Positions 1 through 8,397 of a stretch of 64,000 nucleotides of DNA are shown one piece after another (within the stretch, counting starts at the first letter, position 1; the number at the start of each line of letters is the position of its first letter). The notes under the pieces were generated by a model. That model made no database searches, was not told where the DNA came from, and saw nothing but the letters and a program-made list of their open reading frames with translations. A program made the position numbers and the translations under genes. The stretch is from the NCBI RefSeq assembly GCF_004354985.1, contig NZ_SMSK01000001.1, positions 744,001 through 808,000 on the forward strand, read 5' to 3'. This stretch comes from Segetibacter sp. 3557_3 (GTDB taxonomy: Bacteria > Bacteroidota > Bacteroidia > Chitinophagales > Chitinophagaceae).

Positions 1-318
1 CAGTGCCAATCCGATAATCCCCGCTCCGGCAAGGATTGAGGTAACTGCTTTGTCGAGTTTAAGAATACTTAGCGCGATAAAGATGATCACTCCAAGGGAA
101 AAAATATGCACCACAGAGGTAAAAAGGCCACTGATGGTCTCGTTGTGAAAGATCCGTTTAAATACACGGCGCACCAGGTTCTTCAATCGCCCGGCAACAA
201 AAAAACCAATGACTACAATTAAAGTTGCCAGTGCGATGTTGGGTAAAAGCCTGATGGTCTCCCTCAACCAAAAGGCCAACTTATCCACGATAATTTGGTA
301 TGCCTTGCTTAGATCCAT
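1..318 (-). CDS. MscS-family mechanosensitive channel, N-terminal part
   Basis: Reading the minus strand from an ATG at 318 gives 106 codons before the gene leaves the window. The visible protein has a hydrophobic segment at about residues 25-43 (LPNIALATLIVVIGFFVAG), a basic linker (RLKNLVRRVFKR), a second hydrophobic segment at about 66-84, and ends in SILAGAGIIGLAL, the start of the pore-lining helix TM3 of small-conductance mechanosensitive channels. Known members are inner-membrane heptamers that open under hypo-osmotic tension. The C-terminal beta and alpha/beta domains lie outside the window. The start is 10 bases after the stop of the small ORF at 329-597, so the two and the upstream histidine kinase may be co-transcribed. 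Confidence 0.88.
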   Translation of the reverse strand, partial: MDLSKAYQIIVDKLAFWLRETIRLLPNIALATLIVVIGFFVAGRLKNLVRRVFKRIFHNETISGLFTSVVHIFSLGVIIFIALSILKLDKAVTSILAGAGIIGLAL

Positions 319-328
319 TCAATCTTTT

Positions 329-597
329 TTACGCCTGATATAGAATAGTGCGAATTGCCGTCGCCCTGATATCAAATCTTGACTTAAAAAACGATGCCTC
401 ATAGAATGGCTGGAGAAGTGTACCAGAGTTATGCGTATCGACCAATACCGGGTTGATTTGTGGCAAGAGGCGCTCAAGCATGGTTAGACGCTGATTCTGC
501 CTTACCGTCGAGTCAATGGGGGGTCACTAACGTGCACCACAAAATCGTTCAGCGAACAAAGGGGAAGAACACAATTGTCGCAAGATATAATCTCCAT
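329..597 (-). pseudogene. Frameshifted small ORF of unknown function
   Basis: Two overlapping frames on the minus strand join into one plausible protein of about 89 residues if one C is added to the run of six C's (G's on the plus strand at 518-523). The first frame starts at ATG 597 (MEIISCDNCVLPLC...) and reaches FVVHVSDPP. The second continues IDSTVRQNQRLTMLERLL... and ends at a TAA at 329, ten bases before the MscS start. The span is 269 bases, one short of a multiple of three. I do not recognise the family. Whether this is a real frameshift, a phase-variable homopolymer or a sequencing error cannot be told from the sequence. It lies 33 bases after the histidine kinase stop, which fits an operon. 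Confidence 0.45.
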
Positions 598-630
598 GAT
601 CCTAAACAGAGATAGTTATTATGGAGCTGA

Positions 631-2922
631 TTATACAAGTTCTACAGGCAGGTAAACATCAAAGGTTGCACCTTCACCTGGCCGTCCTTCGGCTTCGATA
701 TAGCCGTGATGATTTTCAACAACTTTTTGCACAATTGCAAGCCCAACCCCGGTGCCCTTGAACTCGCTGTTGCCGTGCAGCCGCTGAAACATCTGGAATA
801 TCTGCCCGGCATATCTTTGCTCGAAGCCGATACCATTGTCAGCAATGGAGATCTTGTGATACTGTGTATGTTCACGTAGCAATGCTTCCGGTTGCTGGAC
901 GCTGTCCTGAACCGCGCAATAGCTGATTGTAACGTGTGGTGGTGAAGCTTTGTGGTGGTACTTAAGGGCGTTACTCACCAGGTTTTGAAATAATTGCTGT
1001 AATTGTCTTTTGTGACCGGGAATAACCGGAAGTTCATCAACTTGAATAGTTGCATGTTTTTCCTGCACCATAAGCTCAAGGTCTTCGATTACTGTAGCAA
1101 CAACCTGATTTAGGTCAACCATGTCATCTAGATCGGCAACAATACTTACGTGTGAGTATTCGAGCAAATCGTCTATCAACAAACGCATCCTTGTGCTTGC
1201 AAGTTCAAGTTTATTAAAAGTGTTTGCAGCATTATCATCCATGTTACCAAATACTTTCCGCAGCTTATCCGTGAAAAACTGGATTTTTCGGATTGGTTCT
1301 TTTAAGTCGTGAGAAGCAGCATGTGCAAAGTCTTCCAGCTTCCTATTCGATCGCTCCAACTCTTCCATCTTTTCTTCCATCTGCAATTGCAACCTCTTCA
1401 GTGGTGTAAAATCGGTGAAAGTAACCAGCAGTTCGTTCCCTACTCTTGTACTCATCAGGTCGAGATAAACGTTAATGCCATCAACATTATAGTGGAAATT
1501 TCTGCGGTTTGTTTTGCCGGTCAGGTAGGAGTCGCGATACATCTCGAAAACGCCGTTTGTGAGGTACCCCGGAAACCATTTGCTGCCGAGGTCGCCTTCC
1601 AGGTTTTCAGGAGGCTGTCCCACATAGGATGATAAGGTGCGGTTAACGATAACAAACCGGAAGTCGGTGATCTCACCAAGTGCGTCCAGGATTGGCGAAA
1701 AGGTGAACATACCCGACTGAGATGCGTTGAATACCGCGTTCAAACGTTCTGCTGAGAGCCGGAAATTTTCCTGTAACTTTTTCAGGTGGGTGTAGTCGTG
1801 AAAAGTAACGAGCAGGTCATCACCAAACTTAGTGGATCGTACATCGAGCCAAAGATCCAGCCCATCTTTGTGGTAGTGGGTTTCATTTTGTTGCTGTACT
1901 CCGGATAATATACTTGCAACGTACTGGGGAAAAACCGGGGTGTCAACATACCCCGGGAAATAGGTGCTCAAAAGGCTGCCCACCAGGGATTCATCAGTTG
2001 TGTTGGCATACCGTGTAAAAGACTTGTTGGCTAGCTTAATCCTGAAGTCTGTAATGTTGTGATTGTCGCGATAAACCGGTTCAAGCACCGTAATGCCCGT
2101 TAGCGATGTGTTTATAATGTTTTGCAGGTAATTGGCAAATTCCTCTGCCGCCTTTTTGTGCTGCACACTTTCCGTGATGTCGGTGAAAGTGGCAAGAAAG
2201 CCCTTACCAAAGGTGGTAATTGATATATCGAACCACGCGTCGAGTAAGCCATCTTTATAATAGAATTGTTTTCGGGCAGGCACTCCGGTATTTACCACCT
2301 GCACATTTGCATCAAACAAACCATGTTGCTTTGCAAGCGGGAACAGTGACAAATACCGCTTACCGACCACCTGCTCCTCGGTCATCCCAAGAATACGGGT
2401 GAAAGCCGGATTGATGGAAAGGATGATGAAATCTTCAATTTCTCCATCACCGTCGCGGATTGCTGCCGTGGACAATAACCCATTAATGGAGGCATCTGTA
2501 AGTCGCTTGTTGAAGAGTTCCTGCTGTTCTTTCGCCTGGTAGATATTGATTTCGCGGGTGTATTCTCGGGTTGTACTCAGTACCCCATCCCTGAACTTTT
2601 TGCGCGTTACCAAAAGGTTGGAGTTTAGCACAGGATTGTAATAAGTACTGCCCAGTGGTTCACCCGTTTGGTAAACCTTTAGCATTTCCGAAAATATCAG
2701 CATGCTGGTAGGCTGGTCCAGCGCAGGATTTGAAAAGAGCCTGGCCCCCACCAGCTCAGTTTTACTCATCCTGGTGTAGTTTGCTGCAGCCTGGTTGCCG
2801 TACACTACTTCGAAGTCGACAATATTCCCGTCGACGTATACAGGTGTCGTTAAGATAATGTTTTCAGATTGCGCATCTATCAACTCCAATAAAAAGTCTT
2901 CATCCGTACTCAGGTAGGGCAT
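631..2922 (-). CDS. Four-PAS-domain sensor histidine kinase
   Basis: This 763-residue protein has no evident membrane segment and is probably cytoplasmic. About 510 N-terminal residues hold four PAS-like domains. Three end in near-identical strands (LLVTFHDYT, LLVTFTDFT, FLATFTDIT), which suggests internal duplication. A short coiled coil (MEEKMEELERSNRKLEDF) leads to the H-box ASHDLKEPIRK with the phospho-accepting His near residue 538. The N-box is at about 645-657 (FQNLVSNALKYHH), the G1 box is DNGIGF near 695-700, and the G2 box is GTGVGLAI near 723-730. All catalytic elements of a HisKA/HATPase_c kinase are present. No response regulator is adjacent, so its partner is unknown. It is likely the first gene of a minus-strand group ending in the MscS channel. 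Confidence 0.93.
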   Translation of the reverse strand: MPYLSTDEDFLLELIDAQSENIILTTPVYVDGNIVDFEVVYGNQAAANYTRMSKTELVGARLFSNPALDQPTSMLIFSEMLKVYQTGEPLGSTYYNPVLNSNLLVTRKKFRDGVLSTTREYTREINIYQAKEQQELFNKRLTDASINGLLSTAAIRDGDGEIEDFIILSINPAFTRILGMTEEQVVGKRYLSLFPLAKQHGLFDANVQVVNTGVPARKQFYYKDGLLDAWFDISITTFGKGFLATFTDITESVQHKKAAEEFANYLQNIINTSLTGITVLEPVYRDNHNITDFRIKLANKSFTRYANTTDESLVGSLLSTYFPGYVDTPVFPQYVASILSGVQQQNETHYHKDGLDLWLDVRSTKFGDDLLVTFHDYTHLKKLQENFRLSAERLNAVFNASQSGMFTFSPILDALGEITDFRFVIVNRTLSSYVGQPPENLEGDLGSKWFPGYLTNGVFEMYRDSYLTGKTNRRNFHYNVDGINVYLDLMSTRVGNELLVTFTDFTPLKRLQLQMEEKMEELERSNRKLEDFAHAASHDLKEPIRKIQFFTDKLRKVFGNMDDNAANTFNKLELASTRMRLLIDDLLEYSHVSIVADLDDMVDLNQVVATVIEDLELMVQEKHATIQVDELPVIPGHKRQLQQLFQNLVSNALKYHHKASPPHVTISYCAVQDSVQQPEALLREHTQYHKISIADNGIGFEQRYAGQIFQMFQRLHGNSEFKGTGVGLAIVQKVVENHHGYIEAEGRPGEGATFDVYLPVELV

Positions 2923-3081
2923 AACATGCAGGGTTCGGTAATAAGGATATTGCGTTTTATGACCATGCGAAAACAGGTTTGTTTATTTAGCAACAAACCT
3001 GGTTGGAGCAAAGGTTCTTGTAAATCTACTGCTGTATTTAGATACTTCTTAAGATGCCGTAGGAGAAGCTGAAAACCTGTA

Positions 3082-4119
3082 CTACGCCCAGGTAATATCT
3101 TTTGGGTCGAGCGACGCGATGAACTCGCCTACTGCTGTTTTTCCTCTTGCAAGCATCTGCTTCATCTCGGCCGGATCGAACGTTAGTCCGCCAGGTCCGC
3201 CTCCGAGCGGGGTTGTAGGCCTGATCTTGAAAATCTTCAATGGACTTTTACCCTCAAACAGATTTGAGCCCTGGCCCAGCCGGAAGTATGAGTCCACCTG
3301 GGTTTGACTAAGCCCCGAGGCAAGCATCTTACGTTTAACCGCATCGATATAAGACAGCGCCTGGTTGTACTGTTCAGGCAACAGCAAATCGTTTTTACCA
3401 ACGTCGGTGGTGAGTATGTCGATTGTTTGCTGCAGGATGGGGAACAGGGTGGTGAACTCGGTATTAACGGTTGTTGACTCAGCAGAAAGCAGGATAACAA
3501 AAATTTCCGTGGCACCTGCATCGATCGCCATTTGCACACCCGCGTACTTGGTTACCCCGCCATCAACATACTGGTAATTTGGATTGGGAGTGCCCGGCAC
3601 ATGCAGATTAACCTTAACCGGGGGCATAAACACGGGCTCGCATATTGACGCCATCAGCGCCCTTCTGTAATGATCGGCGTTGATCAATTGGTTTACCTGG
3701 TAGCCTTCGGGCTTTATCGACTTTGCGTTGTTTGCAAATACCGTTAAACGGCCGGTCTGCAAACACGTTGTGGTAAGAAACATCTTTTTACCAGAACGCT
3801 GCAATGCCGCAAATTTTGTGTCCGGGTACCAGGTAATAATCTTATTCCAGGCACCGTTTGCATCAAAAAGGGAGTGTTCATTGATGCGATCTACCACGTT
3901 GAACTTTCGGAGAATGTCACTCGTTTTAACACTGGTATACAGTTGCTCAAGCAAGGCAAACTCTTTTAAAGAGGCAAGTGTTATTACCAATGCGCCGGCA
4001 CTTGTACCTACATAGATGTCGAAATCGAGTTTCGGATACATTGCAGCCAGTTGTTGTACTACACCAACTGCATATGCTCCCTTGGAACCGCCGCCACTTA
4101 TCACAAGTGCCCTGCTCAT
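3082..4119 (-). CDS. Patatin-like phospholipase
   Basis: The 345-residue protein starts MSRALVISGGGSKGAY and carries the three patatin signatures: the oxyanion loop GGGSKG (residues 9-14), the nucleophile elbow GTSAG with Ser40, and the DGG motif with Asp186. Patatin-fold enzymes use a Ser-Asp dyad to hydrolyse acyl esters of phospholipids or other lipids. There is no signal peptide, so it is probably cytoplasmic or peripherally membrane-bound. It starts 10 bases after the stop of the exported protein at 4130-4654 and is probably co-transcribed with it. The true substrate cannot be inferred. Confidence 0.93.
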   Translation of the reverse strand: MSRALVISGGGSKGAYAVGVVQQLAAMYPKLDFDIYVGTSAGALVITLASLKEFALLEQLYTSVKTSDILRKFNVVDRINEHSLFDANGAWNKIITWYPDTKFAALQRSGKKMFLTTTCLQTGRLTVFANNAKSIKPEGYQVNQLINADHYRRALMASICEPVFMPPVKVNLHVPGTPNPNYQYVDGGVTKYAGVQMAIDAGATEIFVILLSAESTTVNTEFTTLFPILQQTIDILTTDVGKNDLLLPEQYNQALSYIDAVKRKMLASGLSQTQVDSYFRLGQGSNLFEGKSPLKIFKIRPTTPLGGGPGGLTFDPAEMKQMLARGKTAVGEFIASLDPKDITWA

Positions 4120-4129
4120 AAATAGATAT

Positions 4130-4654
4130 TTATTGGTTGAATGGTTCTGTTATCTTTTTCTTTTTGCTAATGCGTATTCCCAGCTGACTTTGTATCCACC
4201 AATTATCGAAATGATAGTCGCGGTGAGCAGAAACGCCCAGCATAATAAGATTGCCCAGGTCGGCGGCAAAACCAAGACCCGCAAGGCGTTGGTGAGAGAG
4301 ACCCCAAAGGTGATCCACGGAAAGCTGAAGATTACCTGCACTCCCGAATATGCCTGCCCCGAGCGTTTTCAGCTTCACCGAAATGGTTGGGCCAAAGGCG
4401 CCATCAAGCTTTTTATTGGTGTAGAAACCGTCGGCAACAAGCCCTGCACGAAGCAGATTTTCGACAACCGTAACCTGGGGAACAGCCTGGATACCGCCAA
4501 TAAACAGTTCCGGCGAACTGTCGAACTTACCAGATAGTCCATCGTGGAGCTTCAGGTGCATGATAAAACCCTTAGGGAACTCGGGGTCGTTTTGTGCAAC
4601 AACAGCCTTACTGCCTATAAGCAGTAGCGTAAGCACGAGAATACAGCATTTCAT
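4130..4654 (-). CDS. Small exported protein, possibly outer-membrane beta-barrel
   Basis: The 174-residue product starts with a signal peptide (MKCCILVLTLLLIGSKAVVAQ, cleavage likely after VVA). The rest alternates hydrophobic and polar residues with glycines and aromatics (GLVADGFYT, GAGIFGSAGNLQLSVDHLWG, NWWIQSQLGIRISKK), the pattern of a small outer-membrane beta-barrel. I do not recognise a named family. It is the promoter-proximal gene of a pair with the patatin-like enzyme at 3082-4119, suggesting a shared role at the envelope. The start is the first ATG after a gene-free stretch. Confidence 0.75.
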   Translation of the reverse strand: MKCCILVLTLLLIGSKAVVAQNDPEFPKGFIMHLKLHDGLSGKFDSSPELFIGGIQAVPQVTVVENLLRAGLVADGFYTNKKLDGAFGPTISVKLKTLGAGIFGSAGNLQLSVDHLWGLSHQRLAGLGFAADLGNLIMLGVSAHRDYHFDNWWIQSQLGIRISKKKKITEPFNQ

Positions 4655-5152
4655 AATATCAGATCAGGTATTTAAGATTGGACACATCGAAAGTAGTGAA
4701 CTTGGGGCAGCAAAATGGATTAAACCGGCAATAGGAAAAAGGAGTACCAACCTGGCATTTCAGATCCATAGGCTGGATTAATGCATTAAACATCAAATAA
4801 AGCCGTTTTCCGTGCTATATGGATCTGCTGTGCATGATACCTTCCAATTTTAAGATCATCACAGGACAGTACTAAGATGGGTACTTCCCCGATTTAAATA
4901 GGGGAAGTACAAAATACGTGTTCAGAAAAATCGTTAGCGTTCATAGATTGATAGGTGATAGCTGAAATAGTCCGTAACCAATTCTACTCTTAATGCGCTT
5001 GGCTAAGTGTCAACAGTGGATAGTACGGGCATGGTGATCAGTAAAGATTGTTAAAGCTATTTATCAGCTGTTGAGTATTAATTAGTATTTAACGTTGTGC
5101 ACCCTATGCAAAGAACAAATGGAGTAACTTGCATCCCTTTTTAAAGCAACAT
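4655..5152. other. Intergenic region between divergent genes
   Basis: About 500 bases between the exported-protein gene (minus) and the ureohydrolase gene (plus). No coding potential was seen. It holds a perfect 10-base inverted repeat at 4881-4910 and presumably both promoters. A near-match to the Bacteroidota -7 element (TACTTTCG, minus strand, 4688-4695) sits about 34 bases upstream of the exported-protein start. Confidence 0.6.
4881..4910. repeat. Perfect inverted repeat, 10-base arms
   Basis: GTACTTCCCC at 4881-4890 and GGGGAAGTAC at 4901-4910 are exact reverse complements separated by ten A/T-rich bases. No T-run follows on either strand, so it does not look like an intrinsic terminator. 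It lies about 230 bases from one divergent start and 240 from the other, and could be an operator or an mRNA hairpin. Confidence 0.7.
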
Positions 5153-6196
5153 ATGGCAGATATAACAGGCTTTGATCCCAACCAGGCAGGCAACCCGAAC
5201 AACAACATATTCGGGCTCCCGTTTTCTGAAGAAGACTCAAGAGTGGTATTGTTACCCATACCCTGGGAGGTGACCGTGAGCTACAATGCAGGAACTGCAA
5301 GGGCGGCAGAACAGGTTTTCAAAGCAAGCCTCCAGGTCGACTTGTTTGATCCCGATGTGAAAGACGGGTGGAAACAGGGTTTCTACATGAAAGACATTGA
5401 CAGAAAGATCCTGCTGAAGAGTGATTACCTGCGCAAAGAAGCCGAACTCTACATCGACTACATATCAAAAGGTGATGCGGTTTGCGATAATAAGTTCATG
5501 AGCAAAAGCCTTCGCGAGATTAATGAAGGCAGTAAGTTTTTGAACAACTGGGTTTATGAGCAAACATCGGCGTTGCTGCAAAAGGGCAAACTGGTTGGCT
5601 TACTTGGCGGTGATCATAGTACACCATTCGGTTTTTTCAGGGCTATAGCTGAACAACATGCGGACTTTGGTATCCTGCAAATTGACGCACATTGCGATCT
5701 TCGTAAAGCTTACGAGGACTTTAGGTATAGCCACGCTTCGGTGATGTACAATGCACTCAGCGAGATACCTGAAATCAAAAAGCTGGTACAGGTTGGTGTG
5801 CGTGATTACTGTGAGGAAGAATGGGAATATATCTGCAATAGCGAAGGTCGGGTTGTTACTTACTTTGATAAGTCGATTAAAGAACGGCAGTTTGAAGGTG
5901 AAACCTGGAAGGAGATTGTAAATGATATTGTAGATCAGTTACCCGAAAAAGTTTTAATTAGTTTCGATATTGATGGCCTTGACCCAAAGCTTTGCCCAAA
6001 CACCGGAACACCGGTTCAGGGTGGCTTTGAAACCGAACAGGTTTTCTACTTGTTCAAAAAAGTAATTGAAAGCGGAAGAACAATTATCGGCTTCGATTTG
6101 AATGAAATTGGGGTTGGCGAAAGTTGCGGTGACGCCAGTGTTGGCGCGAGGGTGCTTTTTAAACTGTGTAACCTGCTGGTGAAGAGCAATAGCTAA
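5153..6196 (+). CDS. Arginase/agmatinase-family ureohydrolase
   Basis: The 347-residue protein contains every metal-binding residue of the binuclear-manganese ureohydrolase family: GGDHS (His155), DAHCDLR (Asp178, His180, Asp182) and SFDIDGLDP (Asp272, Asp274). Members hydrolyse a guanidino or formimino group and release urea, or formamide in formimidoylglutamase. The long N-terminal part (LFDPDVKDGWKQGFYM) matches the Bacteroidota branch often annotated as arginase or formimidoylglutamase, so the substrate is uncertain. I chose ATG 5153 (MADITGFDPN) over an upstream TTG at 5129 because the sequence then begins like family members known to me. The next gene starts about 40 bases downstream and may be co-transcribed. 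Confidence 0.92.
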   Translation: MADITGFDPNQAGNPNNNIFGLPFSEEDSRVVLLPIPWEVTVSYNAGTARAAEQVFKASLQVDLFDPDVKDGWKQGFYMKDIDRKILLKSDYLRKEAELYIDYISKGDAVCDNKFMSKSLREINEGSKFLNNWVYEQTSALLQKGKLVGLLGGDHSTPFGFFRAIAEQHADFGILQIDAHCDLRKAYEDFRYSHASVMYNALSEIPEIKKLVQVGVRDYCEEEWEYICNSEGRVVTYFDKSIKERQFEGETWKEIVNDIVDQLPEKVLISFDIDGLDPKLCPNTGTPVQGGFETEQVFYLFKKVIESGRTIIGFDLNEIGVGESCGDASVGARVLFKLCNLLVKSNS

Positions 6197-6236
6197 TATG
6201 GTTTTTAATTATATCATAACGCTCCGGCGTCAGCCA

Positions 6237-6776
6237 ATGCGGATGATTGATTTCATCAGCCAACTGCTGTATGTTATTGCGATAGGCTCCTTTTTGTTTT
6301 TCGCGCTTTCATTCAGGGTGCTCCACAAGGGTTACCTGGTCTTTACGATAGGCATTTTGGGCGCCTGGATATGGGCAGTCATCCGGAGACAACAGCATAA
6401 AAAAGTTTACTACACCTCCGGGCTCATACTTGCTGCGCTGGCCTGGATTACACAACCTTACGGCAATTTTTGGTTGGGCACTTTATACATTTTTGCCGCA
6501 CTGGCAGAACGCGAATTCAAGTTCACCAAAGAGATTGGTTTTTCAAAAGATCGTATTGTGATGAACTCACTTTTAAAGAAGCGCATCACCTGGGCTGAAG
6601 TTAGAAATGCGATGATCAAAGAAGGCGTCCTTACGATCGACCTTAAAAACAACAAAATTATCCAGAAAGAAATTGAGTCCGACGTGCCACCTGAAACGGA
6701 AGTTGAATTCAACGAATTTTGTCGCAATCGAATAGCCAATCCAACCCTTATCGAAGAGGATAGCGCCGATGATTAA
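6237..6776 (+). CDS. Hypothetical membrane protein
   Basis: The open frame begins at 6198, but MRMIDFISQLL at 6237 is the more natural start. It gives about 179 residues. Three to four hydrophobic segments fill the first half (LLYVIAIGSFLFFALSF, GYLVFTIGILGAWIWAVI, SGLILAALAWI, FWLGTLYIFAALAER). The second half is soluble and includes FSKDRIVMNSLLKKRITWAEVRNAMIK, which resembles the PH-like tail of small Bacteroidota membrane proteins in which a residue patch follows 'W.ev'. I do not recognise the family with certainty. It ends in an acidic tail (EEDSADD). Confidence 0.7.
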   Translation: MRMIDFISQLLYVIAIGSFLFFALSFRVLHKGYLVFTIGILGAWIWAVIRRQQHKKVYYTSGLILAALAWITQPYGNFWLGTLYIFAALAEREFKFTKEIGFSKDRIVMNSLLKKRITWAEVRNAMIKEGVLTIDLKNNKIIQKEIESDVPPETEVEFNEFCRNRIANPTLIEEDSADD

Positions 6777-6837
6777 CCAGCATCTAATGCTGAATATAAA
6801 CGACTCTTTTTGTGGACCGGCTGATCAAATGCTCTTG

Positions 6838-6890
6838 AACATCGTTGCCCGCCCGGATGAACCGTACGGACGGGTGTCACTCACTTTTAC
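6838..6890 (+). repeat. Dispersed palindromic repeat, copy A
   Basis: Reads AACATCGTTGCCCGCCCGG then a loop and CGGACGGGTGTCACTCAC. CCCGCCCG and CGGACGGG pair with one mismatch. It shares both flanks (AACATCGTTG and GTGTCACTCA) with the copy at 12924-13003 and more distantly with five other intergenic copies in this window. Confidence 0.75.
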
Positions 6891-7051
6891 GGCAACAATG
6901 CAATTCGCCGGGTTCCCGAAATAACGTACCAATTGAATACGCATCTGCCTGATTGAAGTAGCAGTTATCGCTGATGAAAGTTGGCAAACAAGTTTTCAGC
7001 CCGTGATTAAATTAACATAATGGTCGTCGGGCATTAAAGTTTCACCGGATT

Positions 7052-8350
7052 ATGATCGAACAATCTCCCTACATTTTATATTCCGACGGAAACGGGAATA
7101 TATTTGAAGATACCTCCTTATATACCACCGGCCGTACAGGTTGGGACGCTTTGCCCATACCTGAAGATGAATGGATAGAACTCCCCGAGGGCGGTCAGCT
7201 ATATGAACTACCCGGCCGGAGGGGAATTGGCATCGATGTAAAAACAGGAGAAATGCGGCTTTGCGACAAAGGTTGGGGTGTAGCTGCGTTCATTCCCCCT
7301 GCCCATACGGGCTTCTATATGTCGGCTTACGAAACCGAACCCAATGCTCCTACCCTTCCGCTGTTTTGTTATACCGCAGCAGGATGGCTGAACGACAAAT
7401 TTTATGTTCCCGCAACCCGTATTGAACAGGATATCCGCCAGGATTGTGCGGGGTACGATCAGTCGAAAGTTGAATTTGGTGTTGACGCACTCCTAAAGGT
7501 TTACCCCCATAACCGCCTGGTCGATCACCTGGCCAACAATTGTGCACTTACTTACCAATGCCCTGCGGCACGAAATTACTTCCTTGGCAGGTGGGAATGC
7601 CCGGTTCCAACGTCACCAGCCTGCAATGCAAATTGTCATGGTTGTATTTCTTTCCAGCCCGAAGAAGAAACAATTGTTTCTACCCAGGACAGGTTAACTT
7701 TTAAGCCATCAGCTGAAGAGATTGTTGAGTTTACCGTTCCGCATCTTGAAACGGCACCTTATCCGATCATCAGCTTTGGACAAGGATGTGAAGGCGAGCC
7801 TTTGCTGATGTGGCAAACGATTGCTGCCGCAATAACAGAGATTCGTAAACATACCACCAAAGGGAGCATCAACATCAATACAAACGGATCGAAACCCGAT
7901 GCCGTACAGGAATTATGCGAAGCCGGCCTGAATAGCATTAGGGTGAGTACCAACAGCGTGCAGAAACACATTTACGAGGCTTACTACCGCCCCAACAACT
8001 ATACGTTTGAAGATATCATCGAAAGCATGAAGGTAGTGCGGCGTAATGGTGGATGGGTCAGCATTAATTACTTTGTTTTCCCCGGTATGACCGACTCTGT
8101 AGCAGAATACGAGGCGCTACGGAAGCTGATCAGCGAGACCGGGTTAAATATGATCCAGTGGCGCAACTTCAATATTGATCCCGACTGGTACCTGGGTAAA
8201 ATCGGTGTCCATGAAACGGGTGAGTTCCTTGGGGTGAAACAATTACTTGAACTGATAAGGGAAGAATTTCCTGATGTGAAGTTTGGCTACTTCAACCCTC
8301 CTGCGGAAAGGATGACGGGGAACTATGAATTAGATTTTGCGCACCATTGA
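7052..8350 (+). CDS. Radical SAM protein of unknown specificity
   Basis: The 432-residue protein has the radical-SAM iron-sulfur motif CNANCHGC (Cys191, Cys195, Cys198) after an unusually long 190-residue N-terminal region. Downstream are a glycine-rich strand FGQGCEGEPL, where SAM would bind, and a TNGSKPD strand typical of the TIM-barrel core. The N-terminal region has aromatic, acidic residues (YILYSDGNGNIFEDTSLY) and four further cysteines (71, 106, 132, 164). Radical SAM enzymes cleave SAM to a 5'-deoxyadenosyl radical. The substrate here is unknown. It stands alone between a repeat-containing gap and the transporter pair, and no partner peptide or methyltransferase is nearby. Confidence 0.88.
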   Translation: MIEQSPYILYSDGNGNIFEDTSLYTTGRTGWDALPIPEDEWIELPEGGQLYELPGRRGIGIDVKTGEMRLCDKGWGVAAFIPPAHTGFYMSAYETEPNAPTLPLFCYTAAGWLNDKFYVPATRIEQDIRQDCAGYDQSKVEFGVDALLKVYPHNRLVDHLANNCALTYQCPAARNYFLGRWECPVPTSPACNANCHGCISFQPEEETIVSTQDRLTFKPSAEEIVEFTVPHLETAPYPIISFGQGCEGEPLLMWQTIAAAITEIRKHTTKGSININTNGSKPDAVQELCEAGLNSIRVSTNSVQKHIYEAYYRPNNYTFEDIIESMKVVRRNGGWVSINYFVFPGMTDSVAEYEALRKLISETGLNMIQWRNFNIDPDWYLGKIGVHETGEFLGVKQLLELIREEFPDVKFGYFNPPAERMTGNYELDFAHH

Positions 8351-8397
8351 CGCTGTGATATCGATAACCATGCATCTTTGCCGCTCTTTAATTCAAA

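Noticed and set aside
4016-4537. 173-codon open frame on the plus strand
   Set aside because: It lies antisense to two genes with clear signals (patatin motifs and a signal-peptide protein) and has no family features.
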